DNA of 54,510 nt from Candidatus Staskawiczbacteria bacterium (GCA_016196125.1 JACPYG010000006.1:1-54510); one strand, 5' to 3'; shown: positions 8,624 through 18,074, numbered from the stretch's first letter. The notes: a model not told the origin generated them from the sequence alone. A program made the numbers and translations.

Positions 8624-11065
8624 TTAATTCCTTACGGGTAATTCCAAGTAAAAAGTAGTCCCTTTATTAAGTTCACTTTTAAACCAAATTTTACCGCCCA
8701 AAATACTAGTCATCTCTTTGACTATATAAAGGCCAAGTCCAGTGCCTTCTCTGTTGCTTTTCTCTTTATTTTGATCCATTGAATTGGCGGCTCTGAATAG
8801 TTTTTCGAAAACTCTTCCTTGATCCTTTTGCGGAATACCTATTCCATTATCAAAAATTTCAAATAAAATTTTATAATTATCGCTCTTTATATTACAAATA
8901 ATTTCGCCTCCTTTTAATGTGTATTTTACCGAATTAGAAATGATATTTTGCAGAATCATAGAAAGCAATGATGGGTCAGTAATCATTTTTAATGACTCTT
9001 CTGATTGATTAACATTTATTTTTTGATTTTTTCGATTAATTTCCATGCGCTGTTCTTGTATGACACTCTCTAATAATTTTCTTACATCAACCAATTGCTT
9101 GTTTATTTTTAACTTTCCCATTTCAATACGAGCCGTGCTCAATAAATTATTGATGAGTTTTATCATTCTCTCGTTGCCATAGTAAATTTCGGCAATATAC
9201 TTTTCCTGTTTTTCGTTGAGAGCACCTGTTTTTTTATTGGCGAGCATGTTTGAATACCACTTAATAGCGGTTGCAGGTGTGCGAAGCTGATGGCTTGATA
9301 AATAGACAAATTCCGTTTTGGCATTATCTACTTGAATGATTAATCTGCTGATGAGCATTGCAATAAAAAGAACAAAAGAACCCAATAAAGCGCTAAGTAT
9401 GATCGTTATAAAAAGCAAGATATTTTTTATGTATCTTGAACCTTCGCCTAAAGTCGAAGAAAAACTATTTTCTAGAATAGTTAACTGGCTATCGATTTCG
9501 CCGGATTCTTTAATTAGAGAAGCTGTTTGCAATGATCGCTGACGTTGCTCTTCCGGGTTATTGATATCGTGGGGAGCAACAATAATTTCATGCATTTTTT
9601 CTCCAATATCCAATAAATTTTCTATTTGAGAATCACCCTTTGTCCAAATTTGTATTGCTTTATCCATATAACTTAGGTGTCGAAACCACCGATAAAGAAA
9701 AATTAAATCATCGACATCGTTAGGATTATTACCGCCCTGAATAAACCCTTTACTGACAATGGCAAAATTGGGATTTTTTTTGTTTAATTCAAGACGAGCT
9801 TGTTTGTCGCCCATGTTTACCTGCAAGAAAGTTAAAAATTTATTATAATCATCCTCGTTAAAAGAAATAGAATAGGCAACAAGACTATTAGTCGCCTCTT
9901 TTTGGGCTTTTGACCATAACCCTTCCCCTCCCACATAGGAGCGGATACTCGACATCATCTTCATGCCAAACCAAAAATTTACCACACCAGACAATAAAGT
10001 AAGTATAATAAGAATGATGATAATGGAAAGCTTTTTATTAACCGAAAGTTCTCGCAACCATTCCATTATAATATTTTTTTTACTTACTTTATAAAATGTT
10101 TCTTTCTTAAGTTTTTCGGATTTATTCTGCAAAGAAACATTGGATTCACGCGCCAATAATTCAGCTTTTTTCCGTTCTGCGATAACAGAAGCTAAAACAA
10201 GCATAGTCAAAGAAAGCGCTCCCATAAAAAGCTGGAGCTGCAAAAGAGTTTGACTAGTTGTTCCATCGACAAATAGACCAAAACCAGAAATGGTACCTAA
10301 AATGGCAATAACTGAAACAATAAGTATAAGTGAGACAATAACCTTGGGATTAAACCTAATGGCTATCCAAATGAATAAGGGAAATATTAAATATATTAAA
10401 CTTGGGTAATTAATATTTTTACTAAAACTGCTAAAAACAAATATGCTAATTATAATAATTAACATAGATATAGCAATAAGTTCCCAAATCCTTCTTATAT
10501 TTATTTTTTTCCAAGATTTACTTAGCCACACGAATAAAAATGGAGCAACAATTAAGTCTCCTAGGATATCCCCGATCCACCATGCGGTCCAAGTTTTTAA
10601 ATAAGAAGACAAAGATACTATATGCGTAAAAAATAAAGCCGTGACTCCAATAGTTGCGCTAATTGCAGTGCTAAATAAAGATGCAAAAATGATAAGTAAT
10701 AATACATCTTTGAGTCTTTCTAATTCCTTTTGGAATCCAAAATGTTTTAAAAGGCAAACACCAATTACTGCTTCCATGGTGTTGCCTATACCAATACCTA
10801 CAGCTCCTATAAGCGGCGCCCCAGTTATACTATTAACTAAAAAAGCGCCCACAAATATGGCAGGCCACAAATCAATGCCAAAAACGAATAAAGCCACTAA
10901 TGCAATACCCGTTGGCGGCCAAACGAGGGTGGCAAAACCGCTCACCGGACTAATCATTAATCCAAATCTTGCTGAAACAAAATATACTATAAAAAGAATT
11001 ATTAATTTTACGGGATATGAGTAATAACGTAAAAAATAAGTTTTGAGTTTAACTTTATTATTCAT
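8624..11065 (-). CDS. MASE1-domain sensor histidine kinase with an additional TM-flanked sensor segment
   Basis: MASE1-like multi-TM N-terminus (FVSARFGLMISPVSGFATLVWPPTGIALVAL), second TM-bounded sensor region, H-box LSSHQLRTPATAIKW, N/G boxes NSVKYT, FDNGIGIP, GTGLGLYIVKEM. Confidence 0.9.
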   Translation of the reverse strand: MNNKVKLKTYFLRYYSYPVKLIILFIVYFVSARFGLMISPVSGFATLVWPPTGIALVALFVFGIDLWPAIFVGAFLVNSITGAPLIGAVGIGIGNTMEAVIGVCLLKHFGFQKELERLKDVLLLIIFASLFSTAISATIGVTALFFTHIVSLSSYLKTWTAWWIGDILGDLIVAPFLFVWLSKSWKKINIRRIWELIAISMLIIIISIFVFSSFSKNINYPSLIYLIFPLFIWIAIRFNPKVIVSLILIVSVIAILGTISGFGLFVDGTTSQTLLQLQLFMGALSLTMLVLASVIAERKKAELLARESNVSLQNKSEKLKKETFYKVSKKNIIMEWLRELSVNKKLSIIIILIILTLLSGVVNFWFGMKMMSSIRSYVGGEGLWSKAQKEATNSLVAYSISFNEDDYNKFLTFLQVNMGDKQARLELNKKNPNFAIVSKGFIQGGNNPNDVDDLIFLYRWFRHLSYMDKAIQIWTKGDSQIENLLDIGEKMHEIIVAPHDINNPEEQRQRSLQTASLIKESGEIDSQLTILENSFSSTLGEGSRYIKNILLFITIILSALLGSFVLFIAMLISRLIIQVDNAKTEFVYLSSHQLRTPATAIKWYSNMLANKKTGALNEKQEKYIAEIYYGNERMIKLINNLLSTARIEMGKLKINKQLVDVRKLLESVIQEQRMEINRKNQKINVNQSEESLKMITDPSLLSMILQNIISNSVKYTLKGGEIICNIKSDNYKILFEIFDNGIGIPQKDQGRVFEKLFRAANSMDQNKEKSNREGTGLGLYIVKEMTSILGGKIWFKSELNKGTTFYLELPVRN

Positions 11066-11249
11066 CGTCTTTATTTTACCATAAAAAAACCCGATAATAA
11101 ATTTCGGGAATTTTGCGCGAGGTCGTGAACAACGTTAGAACCATAATGCAGGAGCAAAAAGAGTATATTTACATTCCCGGATTTAGGGCTAAAAGTTGAA
11201 GTCTAATATTCGCCCCTACCCACCCCTTAACTCACTATTGTTTTGTAAA

Positions 11250-11278
11250 ATAAAATCCAGTTTTTACAAGAACTGGCA
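11250..11278 (-). terminator. Candidate terminator downstream of small ORFs 11331..11727
   Basis: Minus strand CCAGTT-CTTGTAAA-AACTGGATTTTATTTT. Confidence 0.5.
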
Positions 11279-11330
11279 AACTCGTTTTGCGCTCCTTAAT
11301 ACCCGTGGGTAATGGCCGTGAAAATAAATT

Positions 11331-11462
11331 TCACGAGGTAGGCGACCGCCCCGACAGGCATAGCGTCATCATGATGATCGTGAACCAATCATCAACTGGA
11401 TCTGTCAGCGGATCAATCTCAGGCTTCTTACTCTCGTGGTCTCCAATGTTGCGCTGTAACAC
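11331..11462 (-). CDS. 43-aa small ORF (GTG start) (M)LQRNIGDHESKKPEIDPLTDPVDDWFTIIMMTLCLSGRSPTS
   Basis: Strong SD AAGAAAGGAGCTAACC-GTG immediately after the 86-aa ORF; no homologue recognised. Confidence 0.45.
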   Translation of the reverse strand: MLQRNIGDHESKKPEIDPLTDPVDDWFTIIMMTLCLSGRSPTS

Positions 11463-11493
11463 GGTTAGCTCCTTTCTTGGTGAATTGACAAGG

Positions 11494-11754
11494 TTAAAAA
11501 ACCCAAAGCGCCATCCACAAAGTAAAGATAACGCCATATATCAATCTAATTCCCCACGTGTGGGTGAGGAATCTTCTCCATCCTGTTGGTTTTACTAATT
11601 CCGGTTCGCCCAAGCGACTGAATTGCCCACCAATTAATCCAATTTTGAATTCTAACTCTTTGCCTCTCCGCATCATTGCACGGAATAAGTTAATATTCCG
11701 CTGTTCAATGACAAAAATTGCAAACATAATCACAAGACCAACAAATTTAAACAA
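11494..11754 (-). CDS. Small membrane protein (86 aa from TTG; ATG at 11727 gives a 77-aa alternative)
   Basis: Two hydrophobic segments (FVGLVIMFAIFVI and LIYGVIFTLWMALWVF), operon-like spacing to the next small ORF. Confidence 0.5.
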   Translation of the reverse strand: MFKFVGLVIMFAIFVIEQRNINLFRAMMRRGKELEFKIGLIGGQFSRLGEPELVKPTGWRRFLTHTWGIRLIYGVIFTLWMALWVF

Positions 11755-11852
11755 GTTTAAGCAAGAACCGTTCTTGCTTAACCTAATTTACGCCTTTTTC
11801 AACAAAATTTCTATCCGTAAAACAAAACATCCAAATGGGTGTTTTATTTTTG

Positions 11853-11928
11853 CGCGGGCGACGGGATTTGAACCCGTGATCTTTCCCGTGACAGGGGAAT
11901 ATTCTAAACCAGGCTGAACTACGCCCGC
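11853..11928 (-). tRNA. tRNA-Asp (GTC)
   Basis: GCGGGCGTAGTTCAGCCTGGTTTAGAATATTCCCCTGTCACGGGAAAGATCACGGGTTCAAATCCCGTCGCCCGCG; canonical cloverleaf, anticodon GTC, discriminator G, CCA not encoded. Confidence 0.95.
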
Positions 11929-11955
11929 ATGCTTGCACTGAACTACAGTGAAGTG

Positions 11956-12028
11956 TGCCGGCGACAGGGATCGAACCTGTGACCTTACGCTTATGAAACG
12001 TATGCTACTGCCACTGAGCTACGCCGGC
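11956..12028 (-). tRNA. tRNA-Met (CAT), probably elongator
   Basis: GCCGGCGTAGCTCAGTGGCAGTAGCATACGTTTCATAAGCGTAAGGTCACAGGTTCGATCCCTGTCGCCGGCA; canonical cloverleaf with full acceptor pairing. Confidence 0.93.
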
Positions 12029-12067
12029 GGATTTTTGACTTAGTCAAAAATAGTTTTTAGTTATAAG

Positions 12068-12421
12068 TTATTGGTTGTTAGATTTTATGCTTTTTAATAA
12101 ACCATGTAAAATCTTATTTACCAAATCACACTGTAATAATTCTTCTTTACAATTTATATTAAATAAATTTTCTATTAATTTAAATATGGCAATTGTTTCA
12201 TATAAAGACCTGATTGAAATTTCCAAGAATGAAACAAATATTTTAGAACTGCCGGCTCCACTGCCCTCTGTAATATTTAAAGAAACAGAAGTTACAGCGC
12301 GTTTTAATTGATCAATAAGTGCAAACTTTTCTTCCTTAGGCAACTTCTGGCTTAAAACATAAGATATCTTGGCTAACTTCATCGCCTCTTGCCAGGCCTT
12401 AGGTTTCTCAAAATTATACAT
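12068..12421 (-). CDS. Four-helix-bundle (S23 / 23S-rRNA IVS-type) protein
   Basis: KPKAWQEAMKLAKISYVLSQKLPKEEKFALIDQLKRAVTSVSLNITEGSG family signature. Confidence 0.9.
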   Translation of the reverse strand: MYNFEKPKAWQEAMKLAKISYVLSQKLPKEEKFALIDQLKRAVTSVSLNITEGSGAGSSKIFVSFLEISIRSLYETIAIFKLIENLFNINCKEELLQCDLVNKILHGLLKSIKSNNQ

Positions 12422-12475
12422 AATATATTTGAGTTAATAGTTTTTATCTAATGACTAAAGACTGACAACTATCAA

Positions 12476-12504
12476 CAACAAATTTTATTTCATAAAATTT
12501 GTTG
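12476..12504. repeat. 13-bp perfect inverted repeat overlapping the 3' end of the CAU tRNA
   Basis: CAACAAATTTTAT-TTC-ATAAAATTTGTTG. Confidence 0.85.
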
Positions 12505-12572
12505 CGCCTCCCCGAATTGCACGGGGGCCTGCAGCTTATGAGACTGCCGAGGTACTACTCCTCCAAGGCGCT
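12502..12572 (-). tRNA. Aberrant CAU tRNA, probable initiator tRNA-fMet-like
   Basis: AGCGCCT TG GAGG AGTAGTA CCTC G GCAGT CTCATAA GCTGC AGGC CCCCG TGCAATT CGGGG AGGCGCA A (71 nt). 1:72 mismatch and CTCATAA loop as in initiators, but no GG in the D-loop and G at position 55. Confidence 0.7.
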
Positions 12573-12622
12573 ATGTGTACTTTGTTATTCTAACATAAAA
12601 ATATATAAAATCAATAATTAGT

Positions 12623-14179
12623 TTACATATTTAAAAGCCTTAATTTTTTAAGACGCGAGATAATTGACCCTCTCGTTCTATTAAATGCAGTGGTAATCTT
12701 AGCAATGCTTAAACCTTTCGTAAAAAGTTCTTGTAATTCAATATCTTGCGCTTTATCCCAAGGGAAATAAGCATTTGAATGTTTTTGGCGTATTTTTTCA
12801 AAACCCAATTTACCTGAAATTAATTTACCTCCACACGAAAGAATAAATTGACTGCTATTTTTTTCAATATCGTGACTTGTCATTTCATTTATCATACTCA
12901 TCGCATCAGCCGATTGTTTTTGAAATTCACCATCCTTTTTTAATACTTCCGGATGCACTTTAAATGCGTGCTCATTAAAACCCAAAAGATGCAAGCCGGA
13001 AAGTCGCCTGACACGCGACATGGCAACATACCCTTGTCCAAATTCAAACACATTACTTAAATCAATTACTGCTTCATCTAAACTTATTCCCTGGCTTTTG
13101 TGCACGGTGATTGCCCATGCAAGACGAAGCGGCAGTTGGGTAATTCGTGCGAGAACTTTGCCATTTTCTTCTATTGTCCAATTCATTGTTTGAACTTTAA
13201 TTTTTTTGCCATCCCTTGTTTTTACAATAGGTTCTTGCGTATTCTCTGCAAAGGCTTCGACTGTTCCTAGAGTGCCATTTACAAATCCTTCTTTTGAATT
13301 ATTTTTTGTAAACATTACCGAAGCGCCGATTTTAAGATAAAGATCATTAGGTGAAAGACAGCCTTTTTTAAGCACCGCAACAATTGGTTCTACGCCTTGC
13401 GACAACATCGTAAACACCTTTGATTCTCCGCTAAGATTATCAAGAATTTCATTATTAACGCGATCCACATCTGCATTATATGAAAATAACTTCGGCGCTG
13501 TTTTTGGGGCAGCATCATAAGTAATTTTTCTATCACTGATATAGCGTAAGTGACTATCATTAAAATCATTTCGTCGAATTGCTGATAGTAAAGCAATAAA
13601 ATTGCTGTCATCTTGCCTGTGTTGTTCATCAAGATAACAAGTGACTAATTTTGCCCGTTGCCACACGGAAGAATCACAAGCGAAACGCCCGAAAGATTTT
13701 TCAATCAACGTTATTTGCAGATCATCTTTTTCTTCTTTTTTTACTACGGGAGGCAGTTGAAAAAAATCTCCAACTACCACAATTTGCATTCCGCCAAAAG
13801 GCTTATCTTTATCTTTTATTTCTCTGACAACCGCGTCAATCATTGAAAAAGTTTCCGGAGAAAGCATTGAGATTTCATCTATGATAAGAACTTTTGCGCG
13901 CCTAACTCGTTTAATTATATAATTTGTTGATGCTATCTTTTTGAGGTCATGCTTATCTAATATATGTTTAATCCCTATTCCGCTCCAAGAGTGAATGGTA
14001 AAACCGCCAATATGAGTCGCAGAGATGCCGGTTGAAGCAGTGATTGCCGGTTCAATATCATGACTGCGTAAATATGCCACATATTCATTGATAGTATGTG
14101 TTTTACCGCTTCCCGGAGAACCGGTTAAAAAAACATTATACCCCATTTTTAAAATGTCTAGCGCTTCTTTTTGAATCAC
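12623..14179 (-). CDS. PIF1/RecD-like superfamily 1 DNA helicase with C-terminal HTH-like tail
   Basis: Walker A FLTGSPGSGKTHTI, Walker B LIIDEISML, AWAITVHKSQGISLDEAVIDL, VAMSRVRRLSGLHLLGF. Confidence 0.9.
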   Translation of the reverse strand: MIQKEALDILKMGYNVFLTGSPGSGKTHTINEYVAYLRSHDIEPAITASTGISATHIGGFTIHSWSGIGIKHILDKHDLKKIASTNYIIKRVRRAKVLIIDEISMLSPETFSMIDAVVREIKDKDKPFGGMQIVVVGDFFQLPPVVKKEEKDDLQITLIEKSFGRFACDSSVWQRAKLVTCYLDEQHRQDDSNFIALLSAIRRNDFNDSHLRYISDRKITYDAAPKTAPKLFSYNADVDRVNNEILDNLSGESKVFTMLSQGVEPIVAVLKKGCLSPNDLYLKIGASVMFTKNNSKEGFVNGTLGTVEAFAENTQEPIVKTRDGKKIKVQTMNWTIEENGKVLARITQLPLRLAWAITVHKSQGISLDEAVIDLSNVFEFGQGYVAMSRVRRLSGLHLLGFNEHAFKVHPEVLKKDGEFQKQSADAMSMINEMTSHDIEKNSSQFILSCGGKLISGKLGFEKIRQKHSNAYFPWDKAQDIELQELFTKGLSIAKITTAFNRTRGSIISRLKKLRLLNM

Positions 14180-14191
14180 AATTTTTACTTT

Positions 14192-15994
14192 CTACTGATT
14201 TTTGAATATCTCTAAAAATGCTTTTGTTGGAACTTGCACAGTGCCTTTTCCTTTCATCAATTTTTTTCCTTTTTTTTGTTTTTCCAAAAGTTTTCTTTTT
14301 CTAGTAATGTCGCCTCCATACAAATATCCGGTAACATCTTTTCTGCGGGCTTTAATTGTTTCACGAGCAACCACTTTTCCGGAAACAACGGCTTGCAGGG
14401 GAACAGAAAATTGTTCGGGATCCAAAACTTCTTTTAATTTTTCAACAACAAACTTCCCTTCTCTATATGCCTCATTTTCAGAAACAATTTTTGACAAAGC
14501 TTCTTCTTTCTGGCCTGCAATCCAAATTTCCATTTTTACTAATTTGGCGGGCTTTAACCCGGATATTTTATAATTCATTGACGCATAGCCCTGGCTGGCG
14601 CTTTTTATTTTATCGTAAAGGCCGGTTATAACGCCTCTTAAAGGAACATCATAAATTATAATTGCCCTTTGGCTGGAAAGGTACTGCGTGTCTGCATAAA
14701 TGCCATTAAGATTTTTTAAAATTTCCATCAATTTGCCCAAATATATTAATGGAGTTATTATTTCCAATAAAACCCACGGCTCTTGAGTTTCTTTGATTTG
14801 AGACGTATCCGGCCAATCCGAAGCTGAATAGATAAACTTTTCTTCTCCTTTGATATTAATAATTTTAAAAACAACAGACGGCGTTGAGATTACCAAATTT
14901 AAATTAAATTCCCGGCGCAATCTTTCTGCAACAATCTCAACATGCAATGTTCCCAAAAATCCAACCATAAATCCCCTGCCCAGAGCTTCTTTTGTTTCCG
15001 ATTCAAAAGTTAAAGCCGGATCGTTAAGTTTTAACTTTGATAAAGCGTCTTTTAACAGATCAAAATCATCCGGATTTTCCGGGTAAAAACTGGCAAAAAC
15101 CATCGGCTTTGGTTCTTGATACCCTGGCAATGGTTCAATATTAATGGCTGGAAACTGAATCTTTACAATCGTGTCTCCCGCCATAACTTTTCCCGGCTCT
15201 TTAATGCCAGTGGCAATATATCCTATTTCTCCGGCATAAAGCTTGTTTTGAGGCGAACGCCCCGGATTAAAATAACCTAATTCTTTTATTTCTGCCGCGG
15301 CATTGGCCGCAAAAAGTTTAATTTTTTGGTTATTTTCAACTTCTCCGTCCACTATTCTGATAAAAGCAATCACTCCCTTGAAAGAATCATAATCTGAATC
15401 AAAAATTAAGGCCCTGAATGGTTTTTCCAGATTTTCTTTTTTTGGAGCAGGAATTTTTTCAATTACGGCTTTTAAAATTTGCTCAACATTTTCCCCTGTT
15501 TTGGCAGAAACTTTTAAAATTTCACTTTCATTGATTTTTAAAAGATTGACTAATTCTTCAACGACTTCCTGCACCTTTGCCTGAGGCAAATCAATTTTAT
15601 TTATAACGGGAATAATTATTAAGTTTTGCTTTTTTGCCAATTCTAAATTTGCCAAAGTCTGAGCCTGTATCCCTTGCCCGGCATCTACCAATAACACGGT
15701 TCCCTCCACAGCGGCTAAAGACCTGGATACTTCATAGGTAAAATCAACGTGGCCAGGGGTATCAACCAAATTTAAAATAAAATCTTTGCCCAAATAATTA
15801 TAATTCATTCTGATTGATTTCAATTTTATTGTAATTCCTTTTTCTCTTTCTAATTCCATAGAATCCAAAAATTGGGGTTTCATTTTTTTAGACTCAATCG
15901 TATGAGTCAACTCCAAAAGCCGGTCCGCTAAAGTGGACTTTCCATGGTCAATGTGGGCTATGATTGAAAAATTTCTAATGTTTTCCTGGCTCAT
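14192..15994 (-). CDS. lepA: Elongation factor 4 (LepA)
   Basis: MSQENIRNFSIIAHIDHGKSTLADRLLE ... DTPGHVDFTYEVSRSLAA ... C-terminal KRKLLEKQKKGKKLMKGKGTVQVPTKAFLEIF. ORF track start (16087) is an upstream extension; ATG at 15994 fits. Confidence 0.97.
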   Translation of the reverse strand: MSQENIRNFSIIAHIDHGKSTLADRLLELTHTIESKKMKPQFLDSMELEREKGITIKLKSIRMNYNYLGKDFILNLVDTPGHVDFTYEVSRSLAAVEGTVLLVDAGQGIQAQTLANLELAKKQNLIIIPVINKIDLPQAKVQEVVEELVNLLKINESEILKVSAKTGENVEQILKAVIEKIPAPKKENLEKPFRALIFDSDYDSFKGVIAFIRIVDGEVENNQKIKLFAANAAAEIKELGYFNPGRSPQNKLYAGEIGYIATGIKEPGKVMAGDTIVKIQFPAINIEPLPGYQEPKPMVFASFYPENPDDFDLLKDALSKLKLNDPALTFESETKEALGRGFMVGFLGTLHVEIVAERLRREFNLNLVISTPSVVFKIINIKGEEKFIYSASDWPDTSQIKETQEPWVLLEIITPLIYLGKLMEILKNLNGIYADTQYLSSQRAIIIYDVPLRGVITGLYDKIKSASQGYASMNYKISGLKPAKLVKMEIWIAGQKEEALSKIVSENEAYREGKFVVEKLKEVLDPEQFSVPLQAVVSGKVVARETIKARRKDVTGYLYGGDITRKRKLLEKQKKGKKLMKGKGTVQVPTKAFLEIFKNQ

Positions 15995-15996
15995 AA

Positions 15997-17646
15997 TTAA
16001 TTTTTCTTGAAAAATTTTGGGAAAAAAGAGTTTTTTATCATTTCGAGCTCGGGCGATTGCAAAATAAATGATATTCCAATATAACAAATAATTCCAGCCG
16101 ATGTTGCAAATGCCAACTGAAAAAATACCCCTAAAAATGTCTGCAAATTAACCAAGTTATAGCTTATGACAATCTGCCTTGCCAAAAATGTGACGGCGGC
16201 GGTTAAAACCGAAGATAAAGCAATTTTATAAAGAGAAACTGCCAAGTGCTTCAATCTGAATACTCTGAATTTTTTATAAAGGAAAAATAAAAGCAATAAT
16301 GATTCAGCTATTCCGGCAATTGAAAACGCCAGCGGCAATCCCAATACGGAAATATTATCTATGCCTTGCAGTTTCAATACAAATTGGAAGAATGAAAAAA
16401 ATAATCCATGCAATTCCAAAAGCCATACAAAGAAAAAACTCATTGCAATATTAAGGGCAACGGTAATAAACGAAATTAAAGCTGGAATCTTTGTATTATG
16501 GGCGGCGTAAAATGTTTTTGACAAGATAAAAATTAATCCTTGGGCGCACAATCCAATGCTAAAAACGCCAAGGCTGGCAGCGGCCAATCTTGTATCTATC
16601 CAGTCAAATTTTCCAGAACCCCATACAATTCTTGCCACTTGAGCCCTTAAAATAAAAAGTAAGATACTTACAGGAACAGTAAAAAATATAATCTGCAAAA
16701 ATGCTGAAGAAAACTTTTTTTCAAATTCTTTTTTATTTTTCTTTGAATATGCAAGGGCCATGGCGGGGAAAATGGCGGTTGAAAGCGAAACCGCAAAGGC
16801 GTTTACCATAATAGAAGACAAATTATTTGCCAAGCTAAACACCGTTATGCTGCCTGTGATTAATGTTGAAGCTATGGCAGTGGTTGCAATGGTATTTAAT
16901 TGTCCGGCTCCCAATCCCAAAGACCTTGGCACCATTAATTTTAATGTTTTTATTACGCCAGCATGCTTGAAATCAAACAGGGGTTTATAAACAAATCCCG
17001 AATTAAAAAATACGGGAATCTGTATTAAAAGATGCAAAACACCGCCAAAAACCACGCCTAAAGCAAGCCCCACAAGTCCGAATTTAGGCACAAAAAATAA
17101 AATTCCTATGATAATGCCCAAGTTATAAAGCAACGGAGCCAAGGCAGTTACCAAAAACCGTTTAAAAACCTGCAATATGCCGCTTATAATATTGCTTATG
17201 CCCAAAATAATCGGGCTTAAAAACATAATGCGCATTAAAAGCGCAGTTATTTCTCTTTTCTCAGGTGAAAATCCCGGCGCAATCAACGAAACAAAAAAGG
17301 GAGCCAATATGATAAATAATAGGCAAACCGCTATTAAAAAAACGAGAAAAATATTCAAAAGGTTTAATGCATATCTCCAGGCCTCATCTTCTGAATTGGC
17401 TAAATATGAACTGAATATGGGAATAATTGCTGAGGATATGGCGCCAAACACTAAAATTAGGGCAATAAAATCAGGTACGGTGAAAGCGGCATAATAAACA
17501 TCTAATTCATTTCCAGCGCCGAACTTTCCCGCCAGAAGATGGTCGCGGAATAAACCCAGTAAGGCAGAAAAAAAATAAGACGCCGCTAAAATTAAAGAGG
17601 CAAAACTAATGCTTTTTGTTTGCGTGTTAAGTAATTTTTTTATCAT
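15997..17646 (-). CDS. murJ: Lipid II flippase MurJ (MviN)
   Basis: Polytopic; FFSALLGLFRDHLLAGKFGAGNELDVYYAAFTVPDF typical MviN N-terminus. Confidence 0.93.
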   Translation of the reverse strand: MIKKLLNTQTKSISFASLILAASYFFSALLGLFRDHLLAGKFGAGNELDVYYAAFTVPDFIALILVFGAISSAIIPIFSSYLANSEDEAWRYALNLLNIFLVFLIAVCLLFIILAPFFVSLIAPGFSPEKREITALLMRIMFLSPIILGISNIISGILQVFKRFLVTALAPLLYNLGIIIGILFFVPKFGLVGLALGVVFGGVLHLLIQIPVFFNSGFVYKPLFDFKHAGVIKTLKLMVPRSLGLGAGQLNTIATTAIASTLITGSITVFSLANNLSSIMVNAFAVSLSTAIFPAMALAYSKKNKKEFEKKFSSAFLQIIFFTVPVSILLFILRAQVARIVWGSGKFDWIDTRLAAASLGVFSIGLCAQGLIFILSKTFYAAHNTKIPALISFITVALNIAMSFFFVWLLELHGLFFSFFQFVLKLQGIDNISVLGLPLAFSIAGIAESLLLLFFLYKKFRVFRLKHLAVSLYKIALSSVLTAAVTFLARQIVISYNLVNLQTFLGVFFQLAFATSAGIICYIGISFILQSPELEMIKNSFFPKFFKKN

Positions 17647-18074
17647 ATCTCCAACTCAAAACAGTCGTATTTATGGTTTTTATAATATCCATGATCATCC
17701 ATAATCTTAAAACCTTTTTTTAAATAAAAGTCGCTTGCCCGGTATTCGCTAAAAGAATAGGCGTGCAATATGTTAAACCCTTTTTCCTTGGCAAATTGCT
17801 TGGCAAATTCTATAAATCTGCTGCCAAGTCCTTTGAGTTGGAATTCTTTTCTAACCGCCAATGTTTCTATGCTTACTTTATTTCTCCGAGAGCGTAAACT
17901 CATAACTCCTGCCAGCCTCCCCCCGTCTTCTATGACAAAATATTCTTTATTTTGAATTTGCTTTTGCACAAATTCCTCTTTATCCCAAACAAAATCAGGA
18001 ATATCCAAAGATAATTCATTTACAATAACTAAAACCTCTTTTTTATCTTTTAGTTCAGCTTGCCTTAATATCAT
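17643..18074 (-). CDS. GNAT-family N-acetyltransferase
   Basis: LRQAELKDKKEVLVIV ... IETLAVRKEFQLKGLGSRFIEFAKQFAKEKG ... FYLKKGF. Confidence 0.88.
   Translation of the reverse strand: MILRQAELKDKKEVLVIVNELSLDIPDFVWDKEEFVQKQIQNKEYFVIEDGGRLAGVMSLRSRRNKVSIETLAVRKEFQLKGLGSRFIEFAKQFAKEKGFNILHAYSFSEYRASDFYLKKGFKIMDDHGYYKNHKYDCFELEI

Noticed and set aside
11558-11917. Plus-strand 119-aa ORF ending ATGFEPVIFPVTGEYSKPG
   Set aside because: Its C-terminus is the antisense translation of tRNA-Asp, a classic false gene call.
14202-15086. Several plus-strand ORFs of 67-123 aa
   Set aside because: Antisense to lepA, rich in Phe/Ser as expected of antisense frames of AT-rich genes.
16000-16087. N-terminal extension of lepA to 16087
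   Set aside because: Extension overlaps the end of murJ and is not LepA-like; ATG at 15994 precedes the conserved start.
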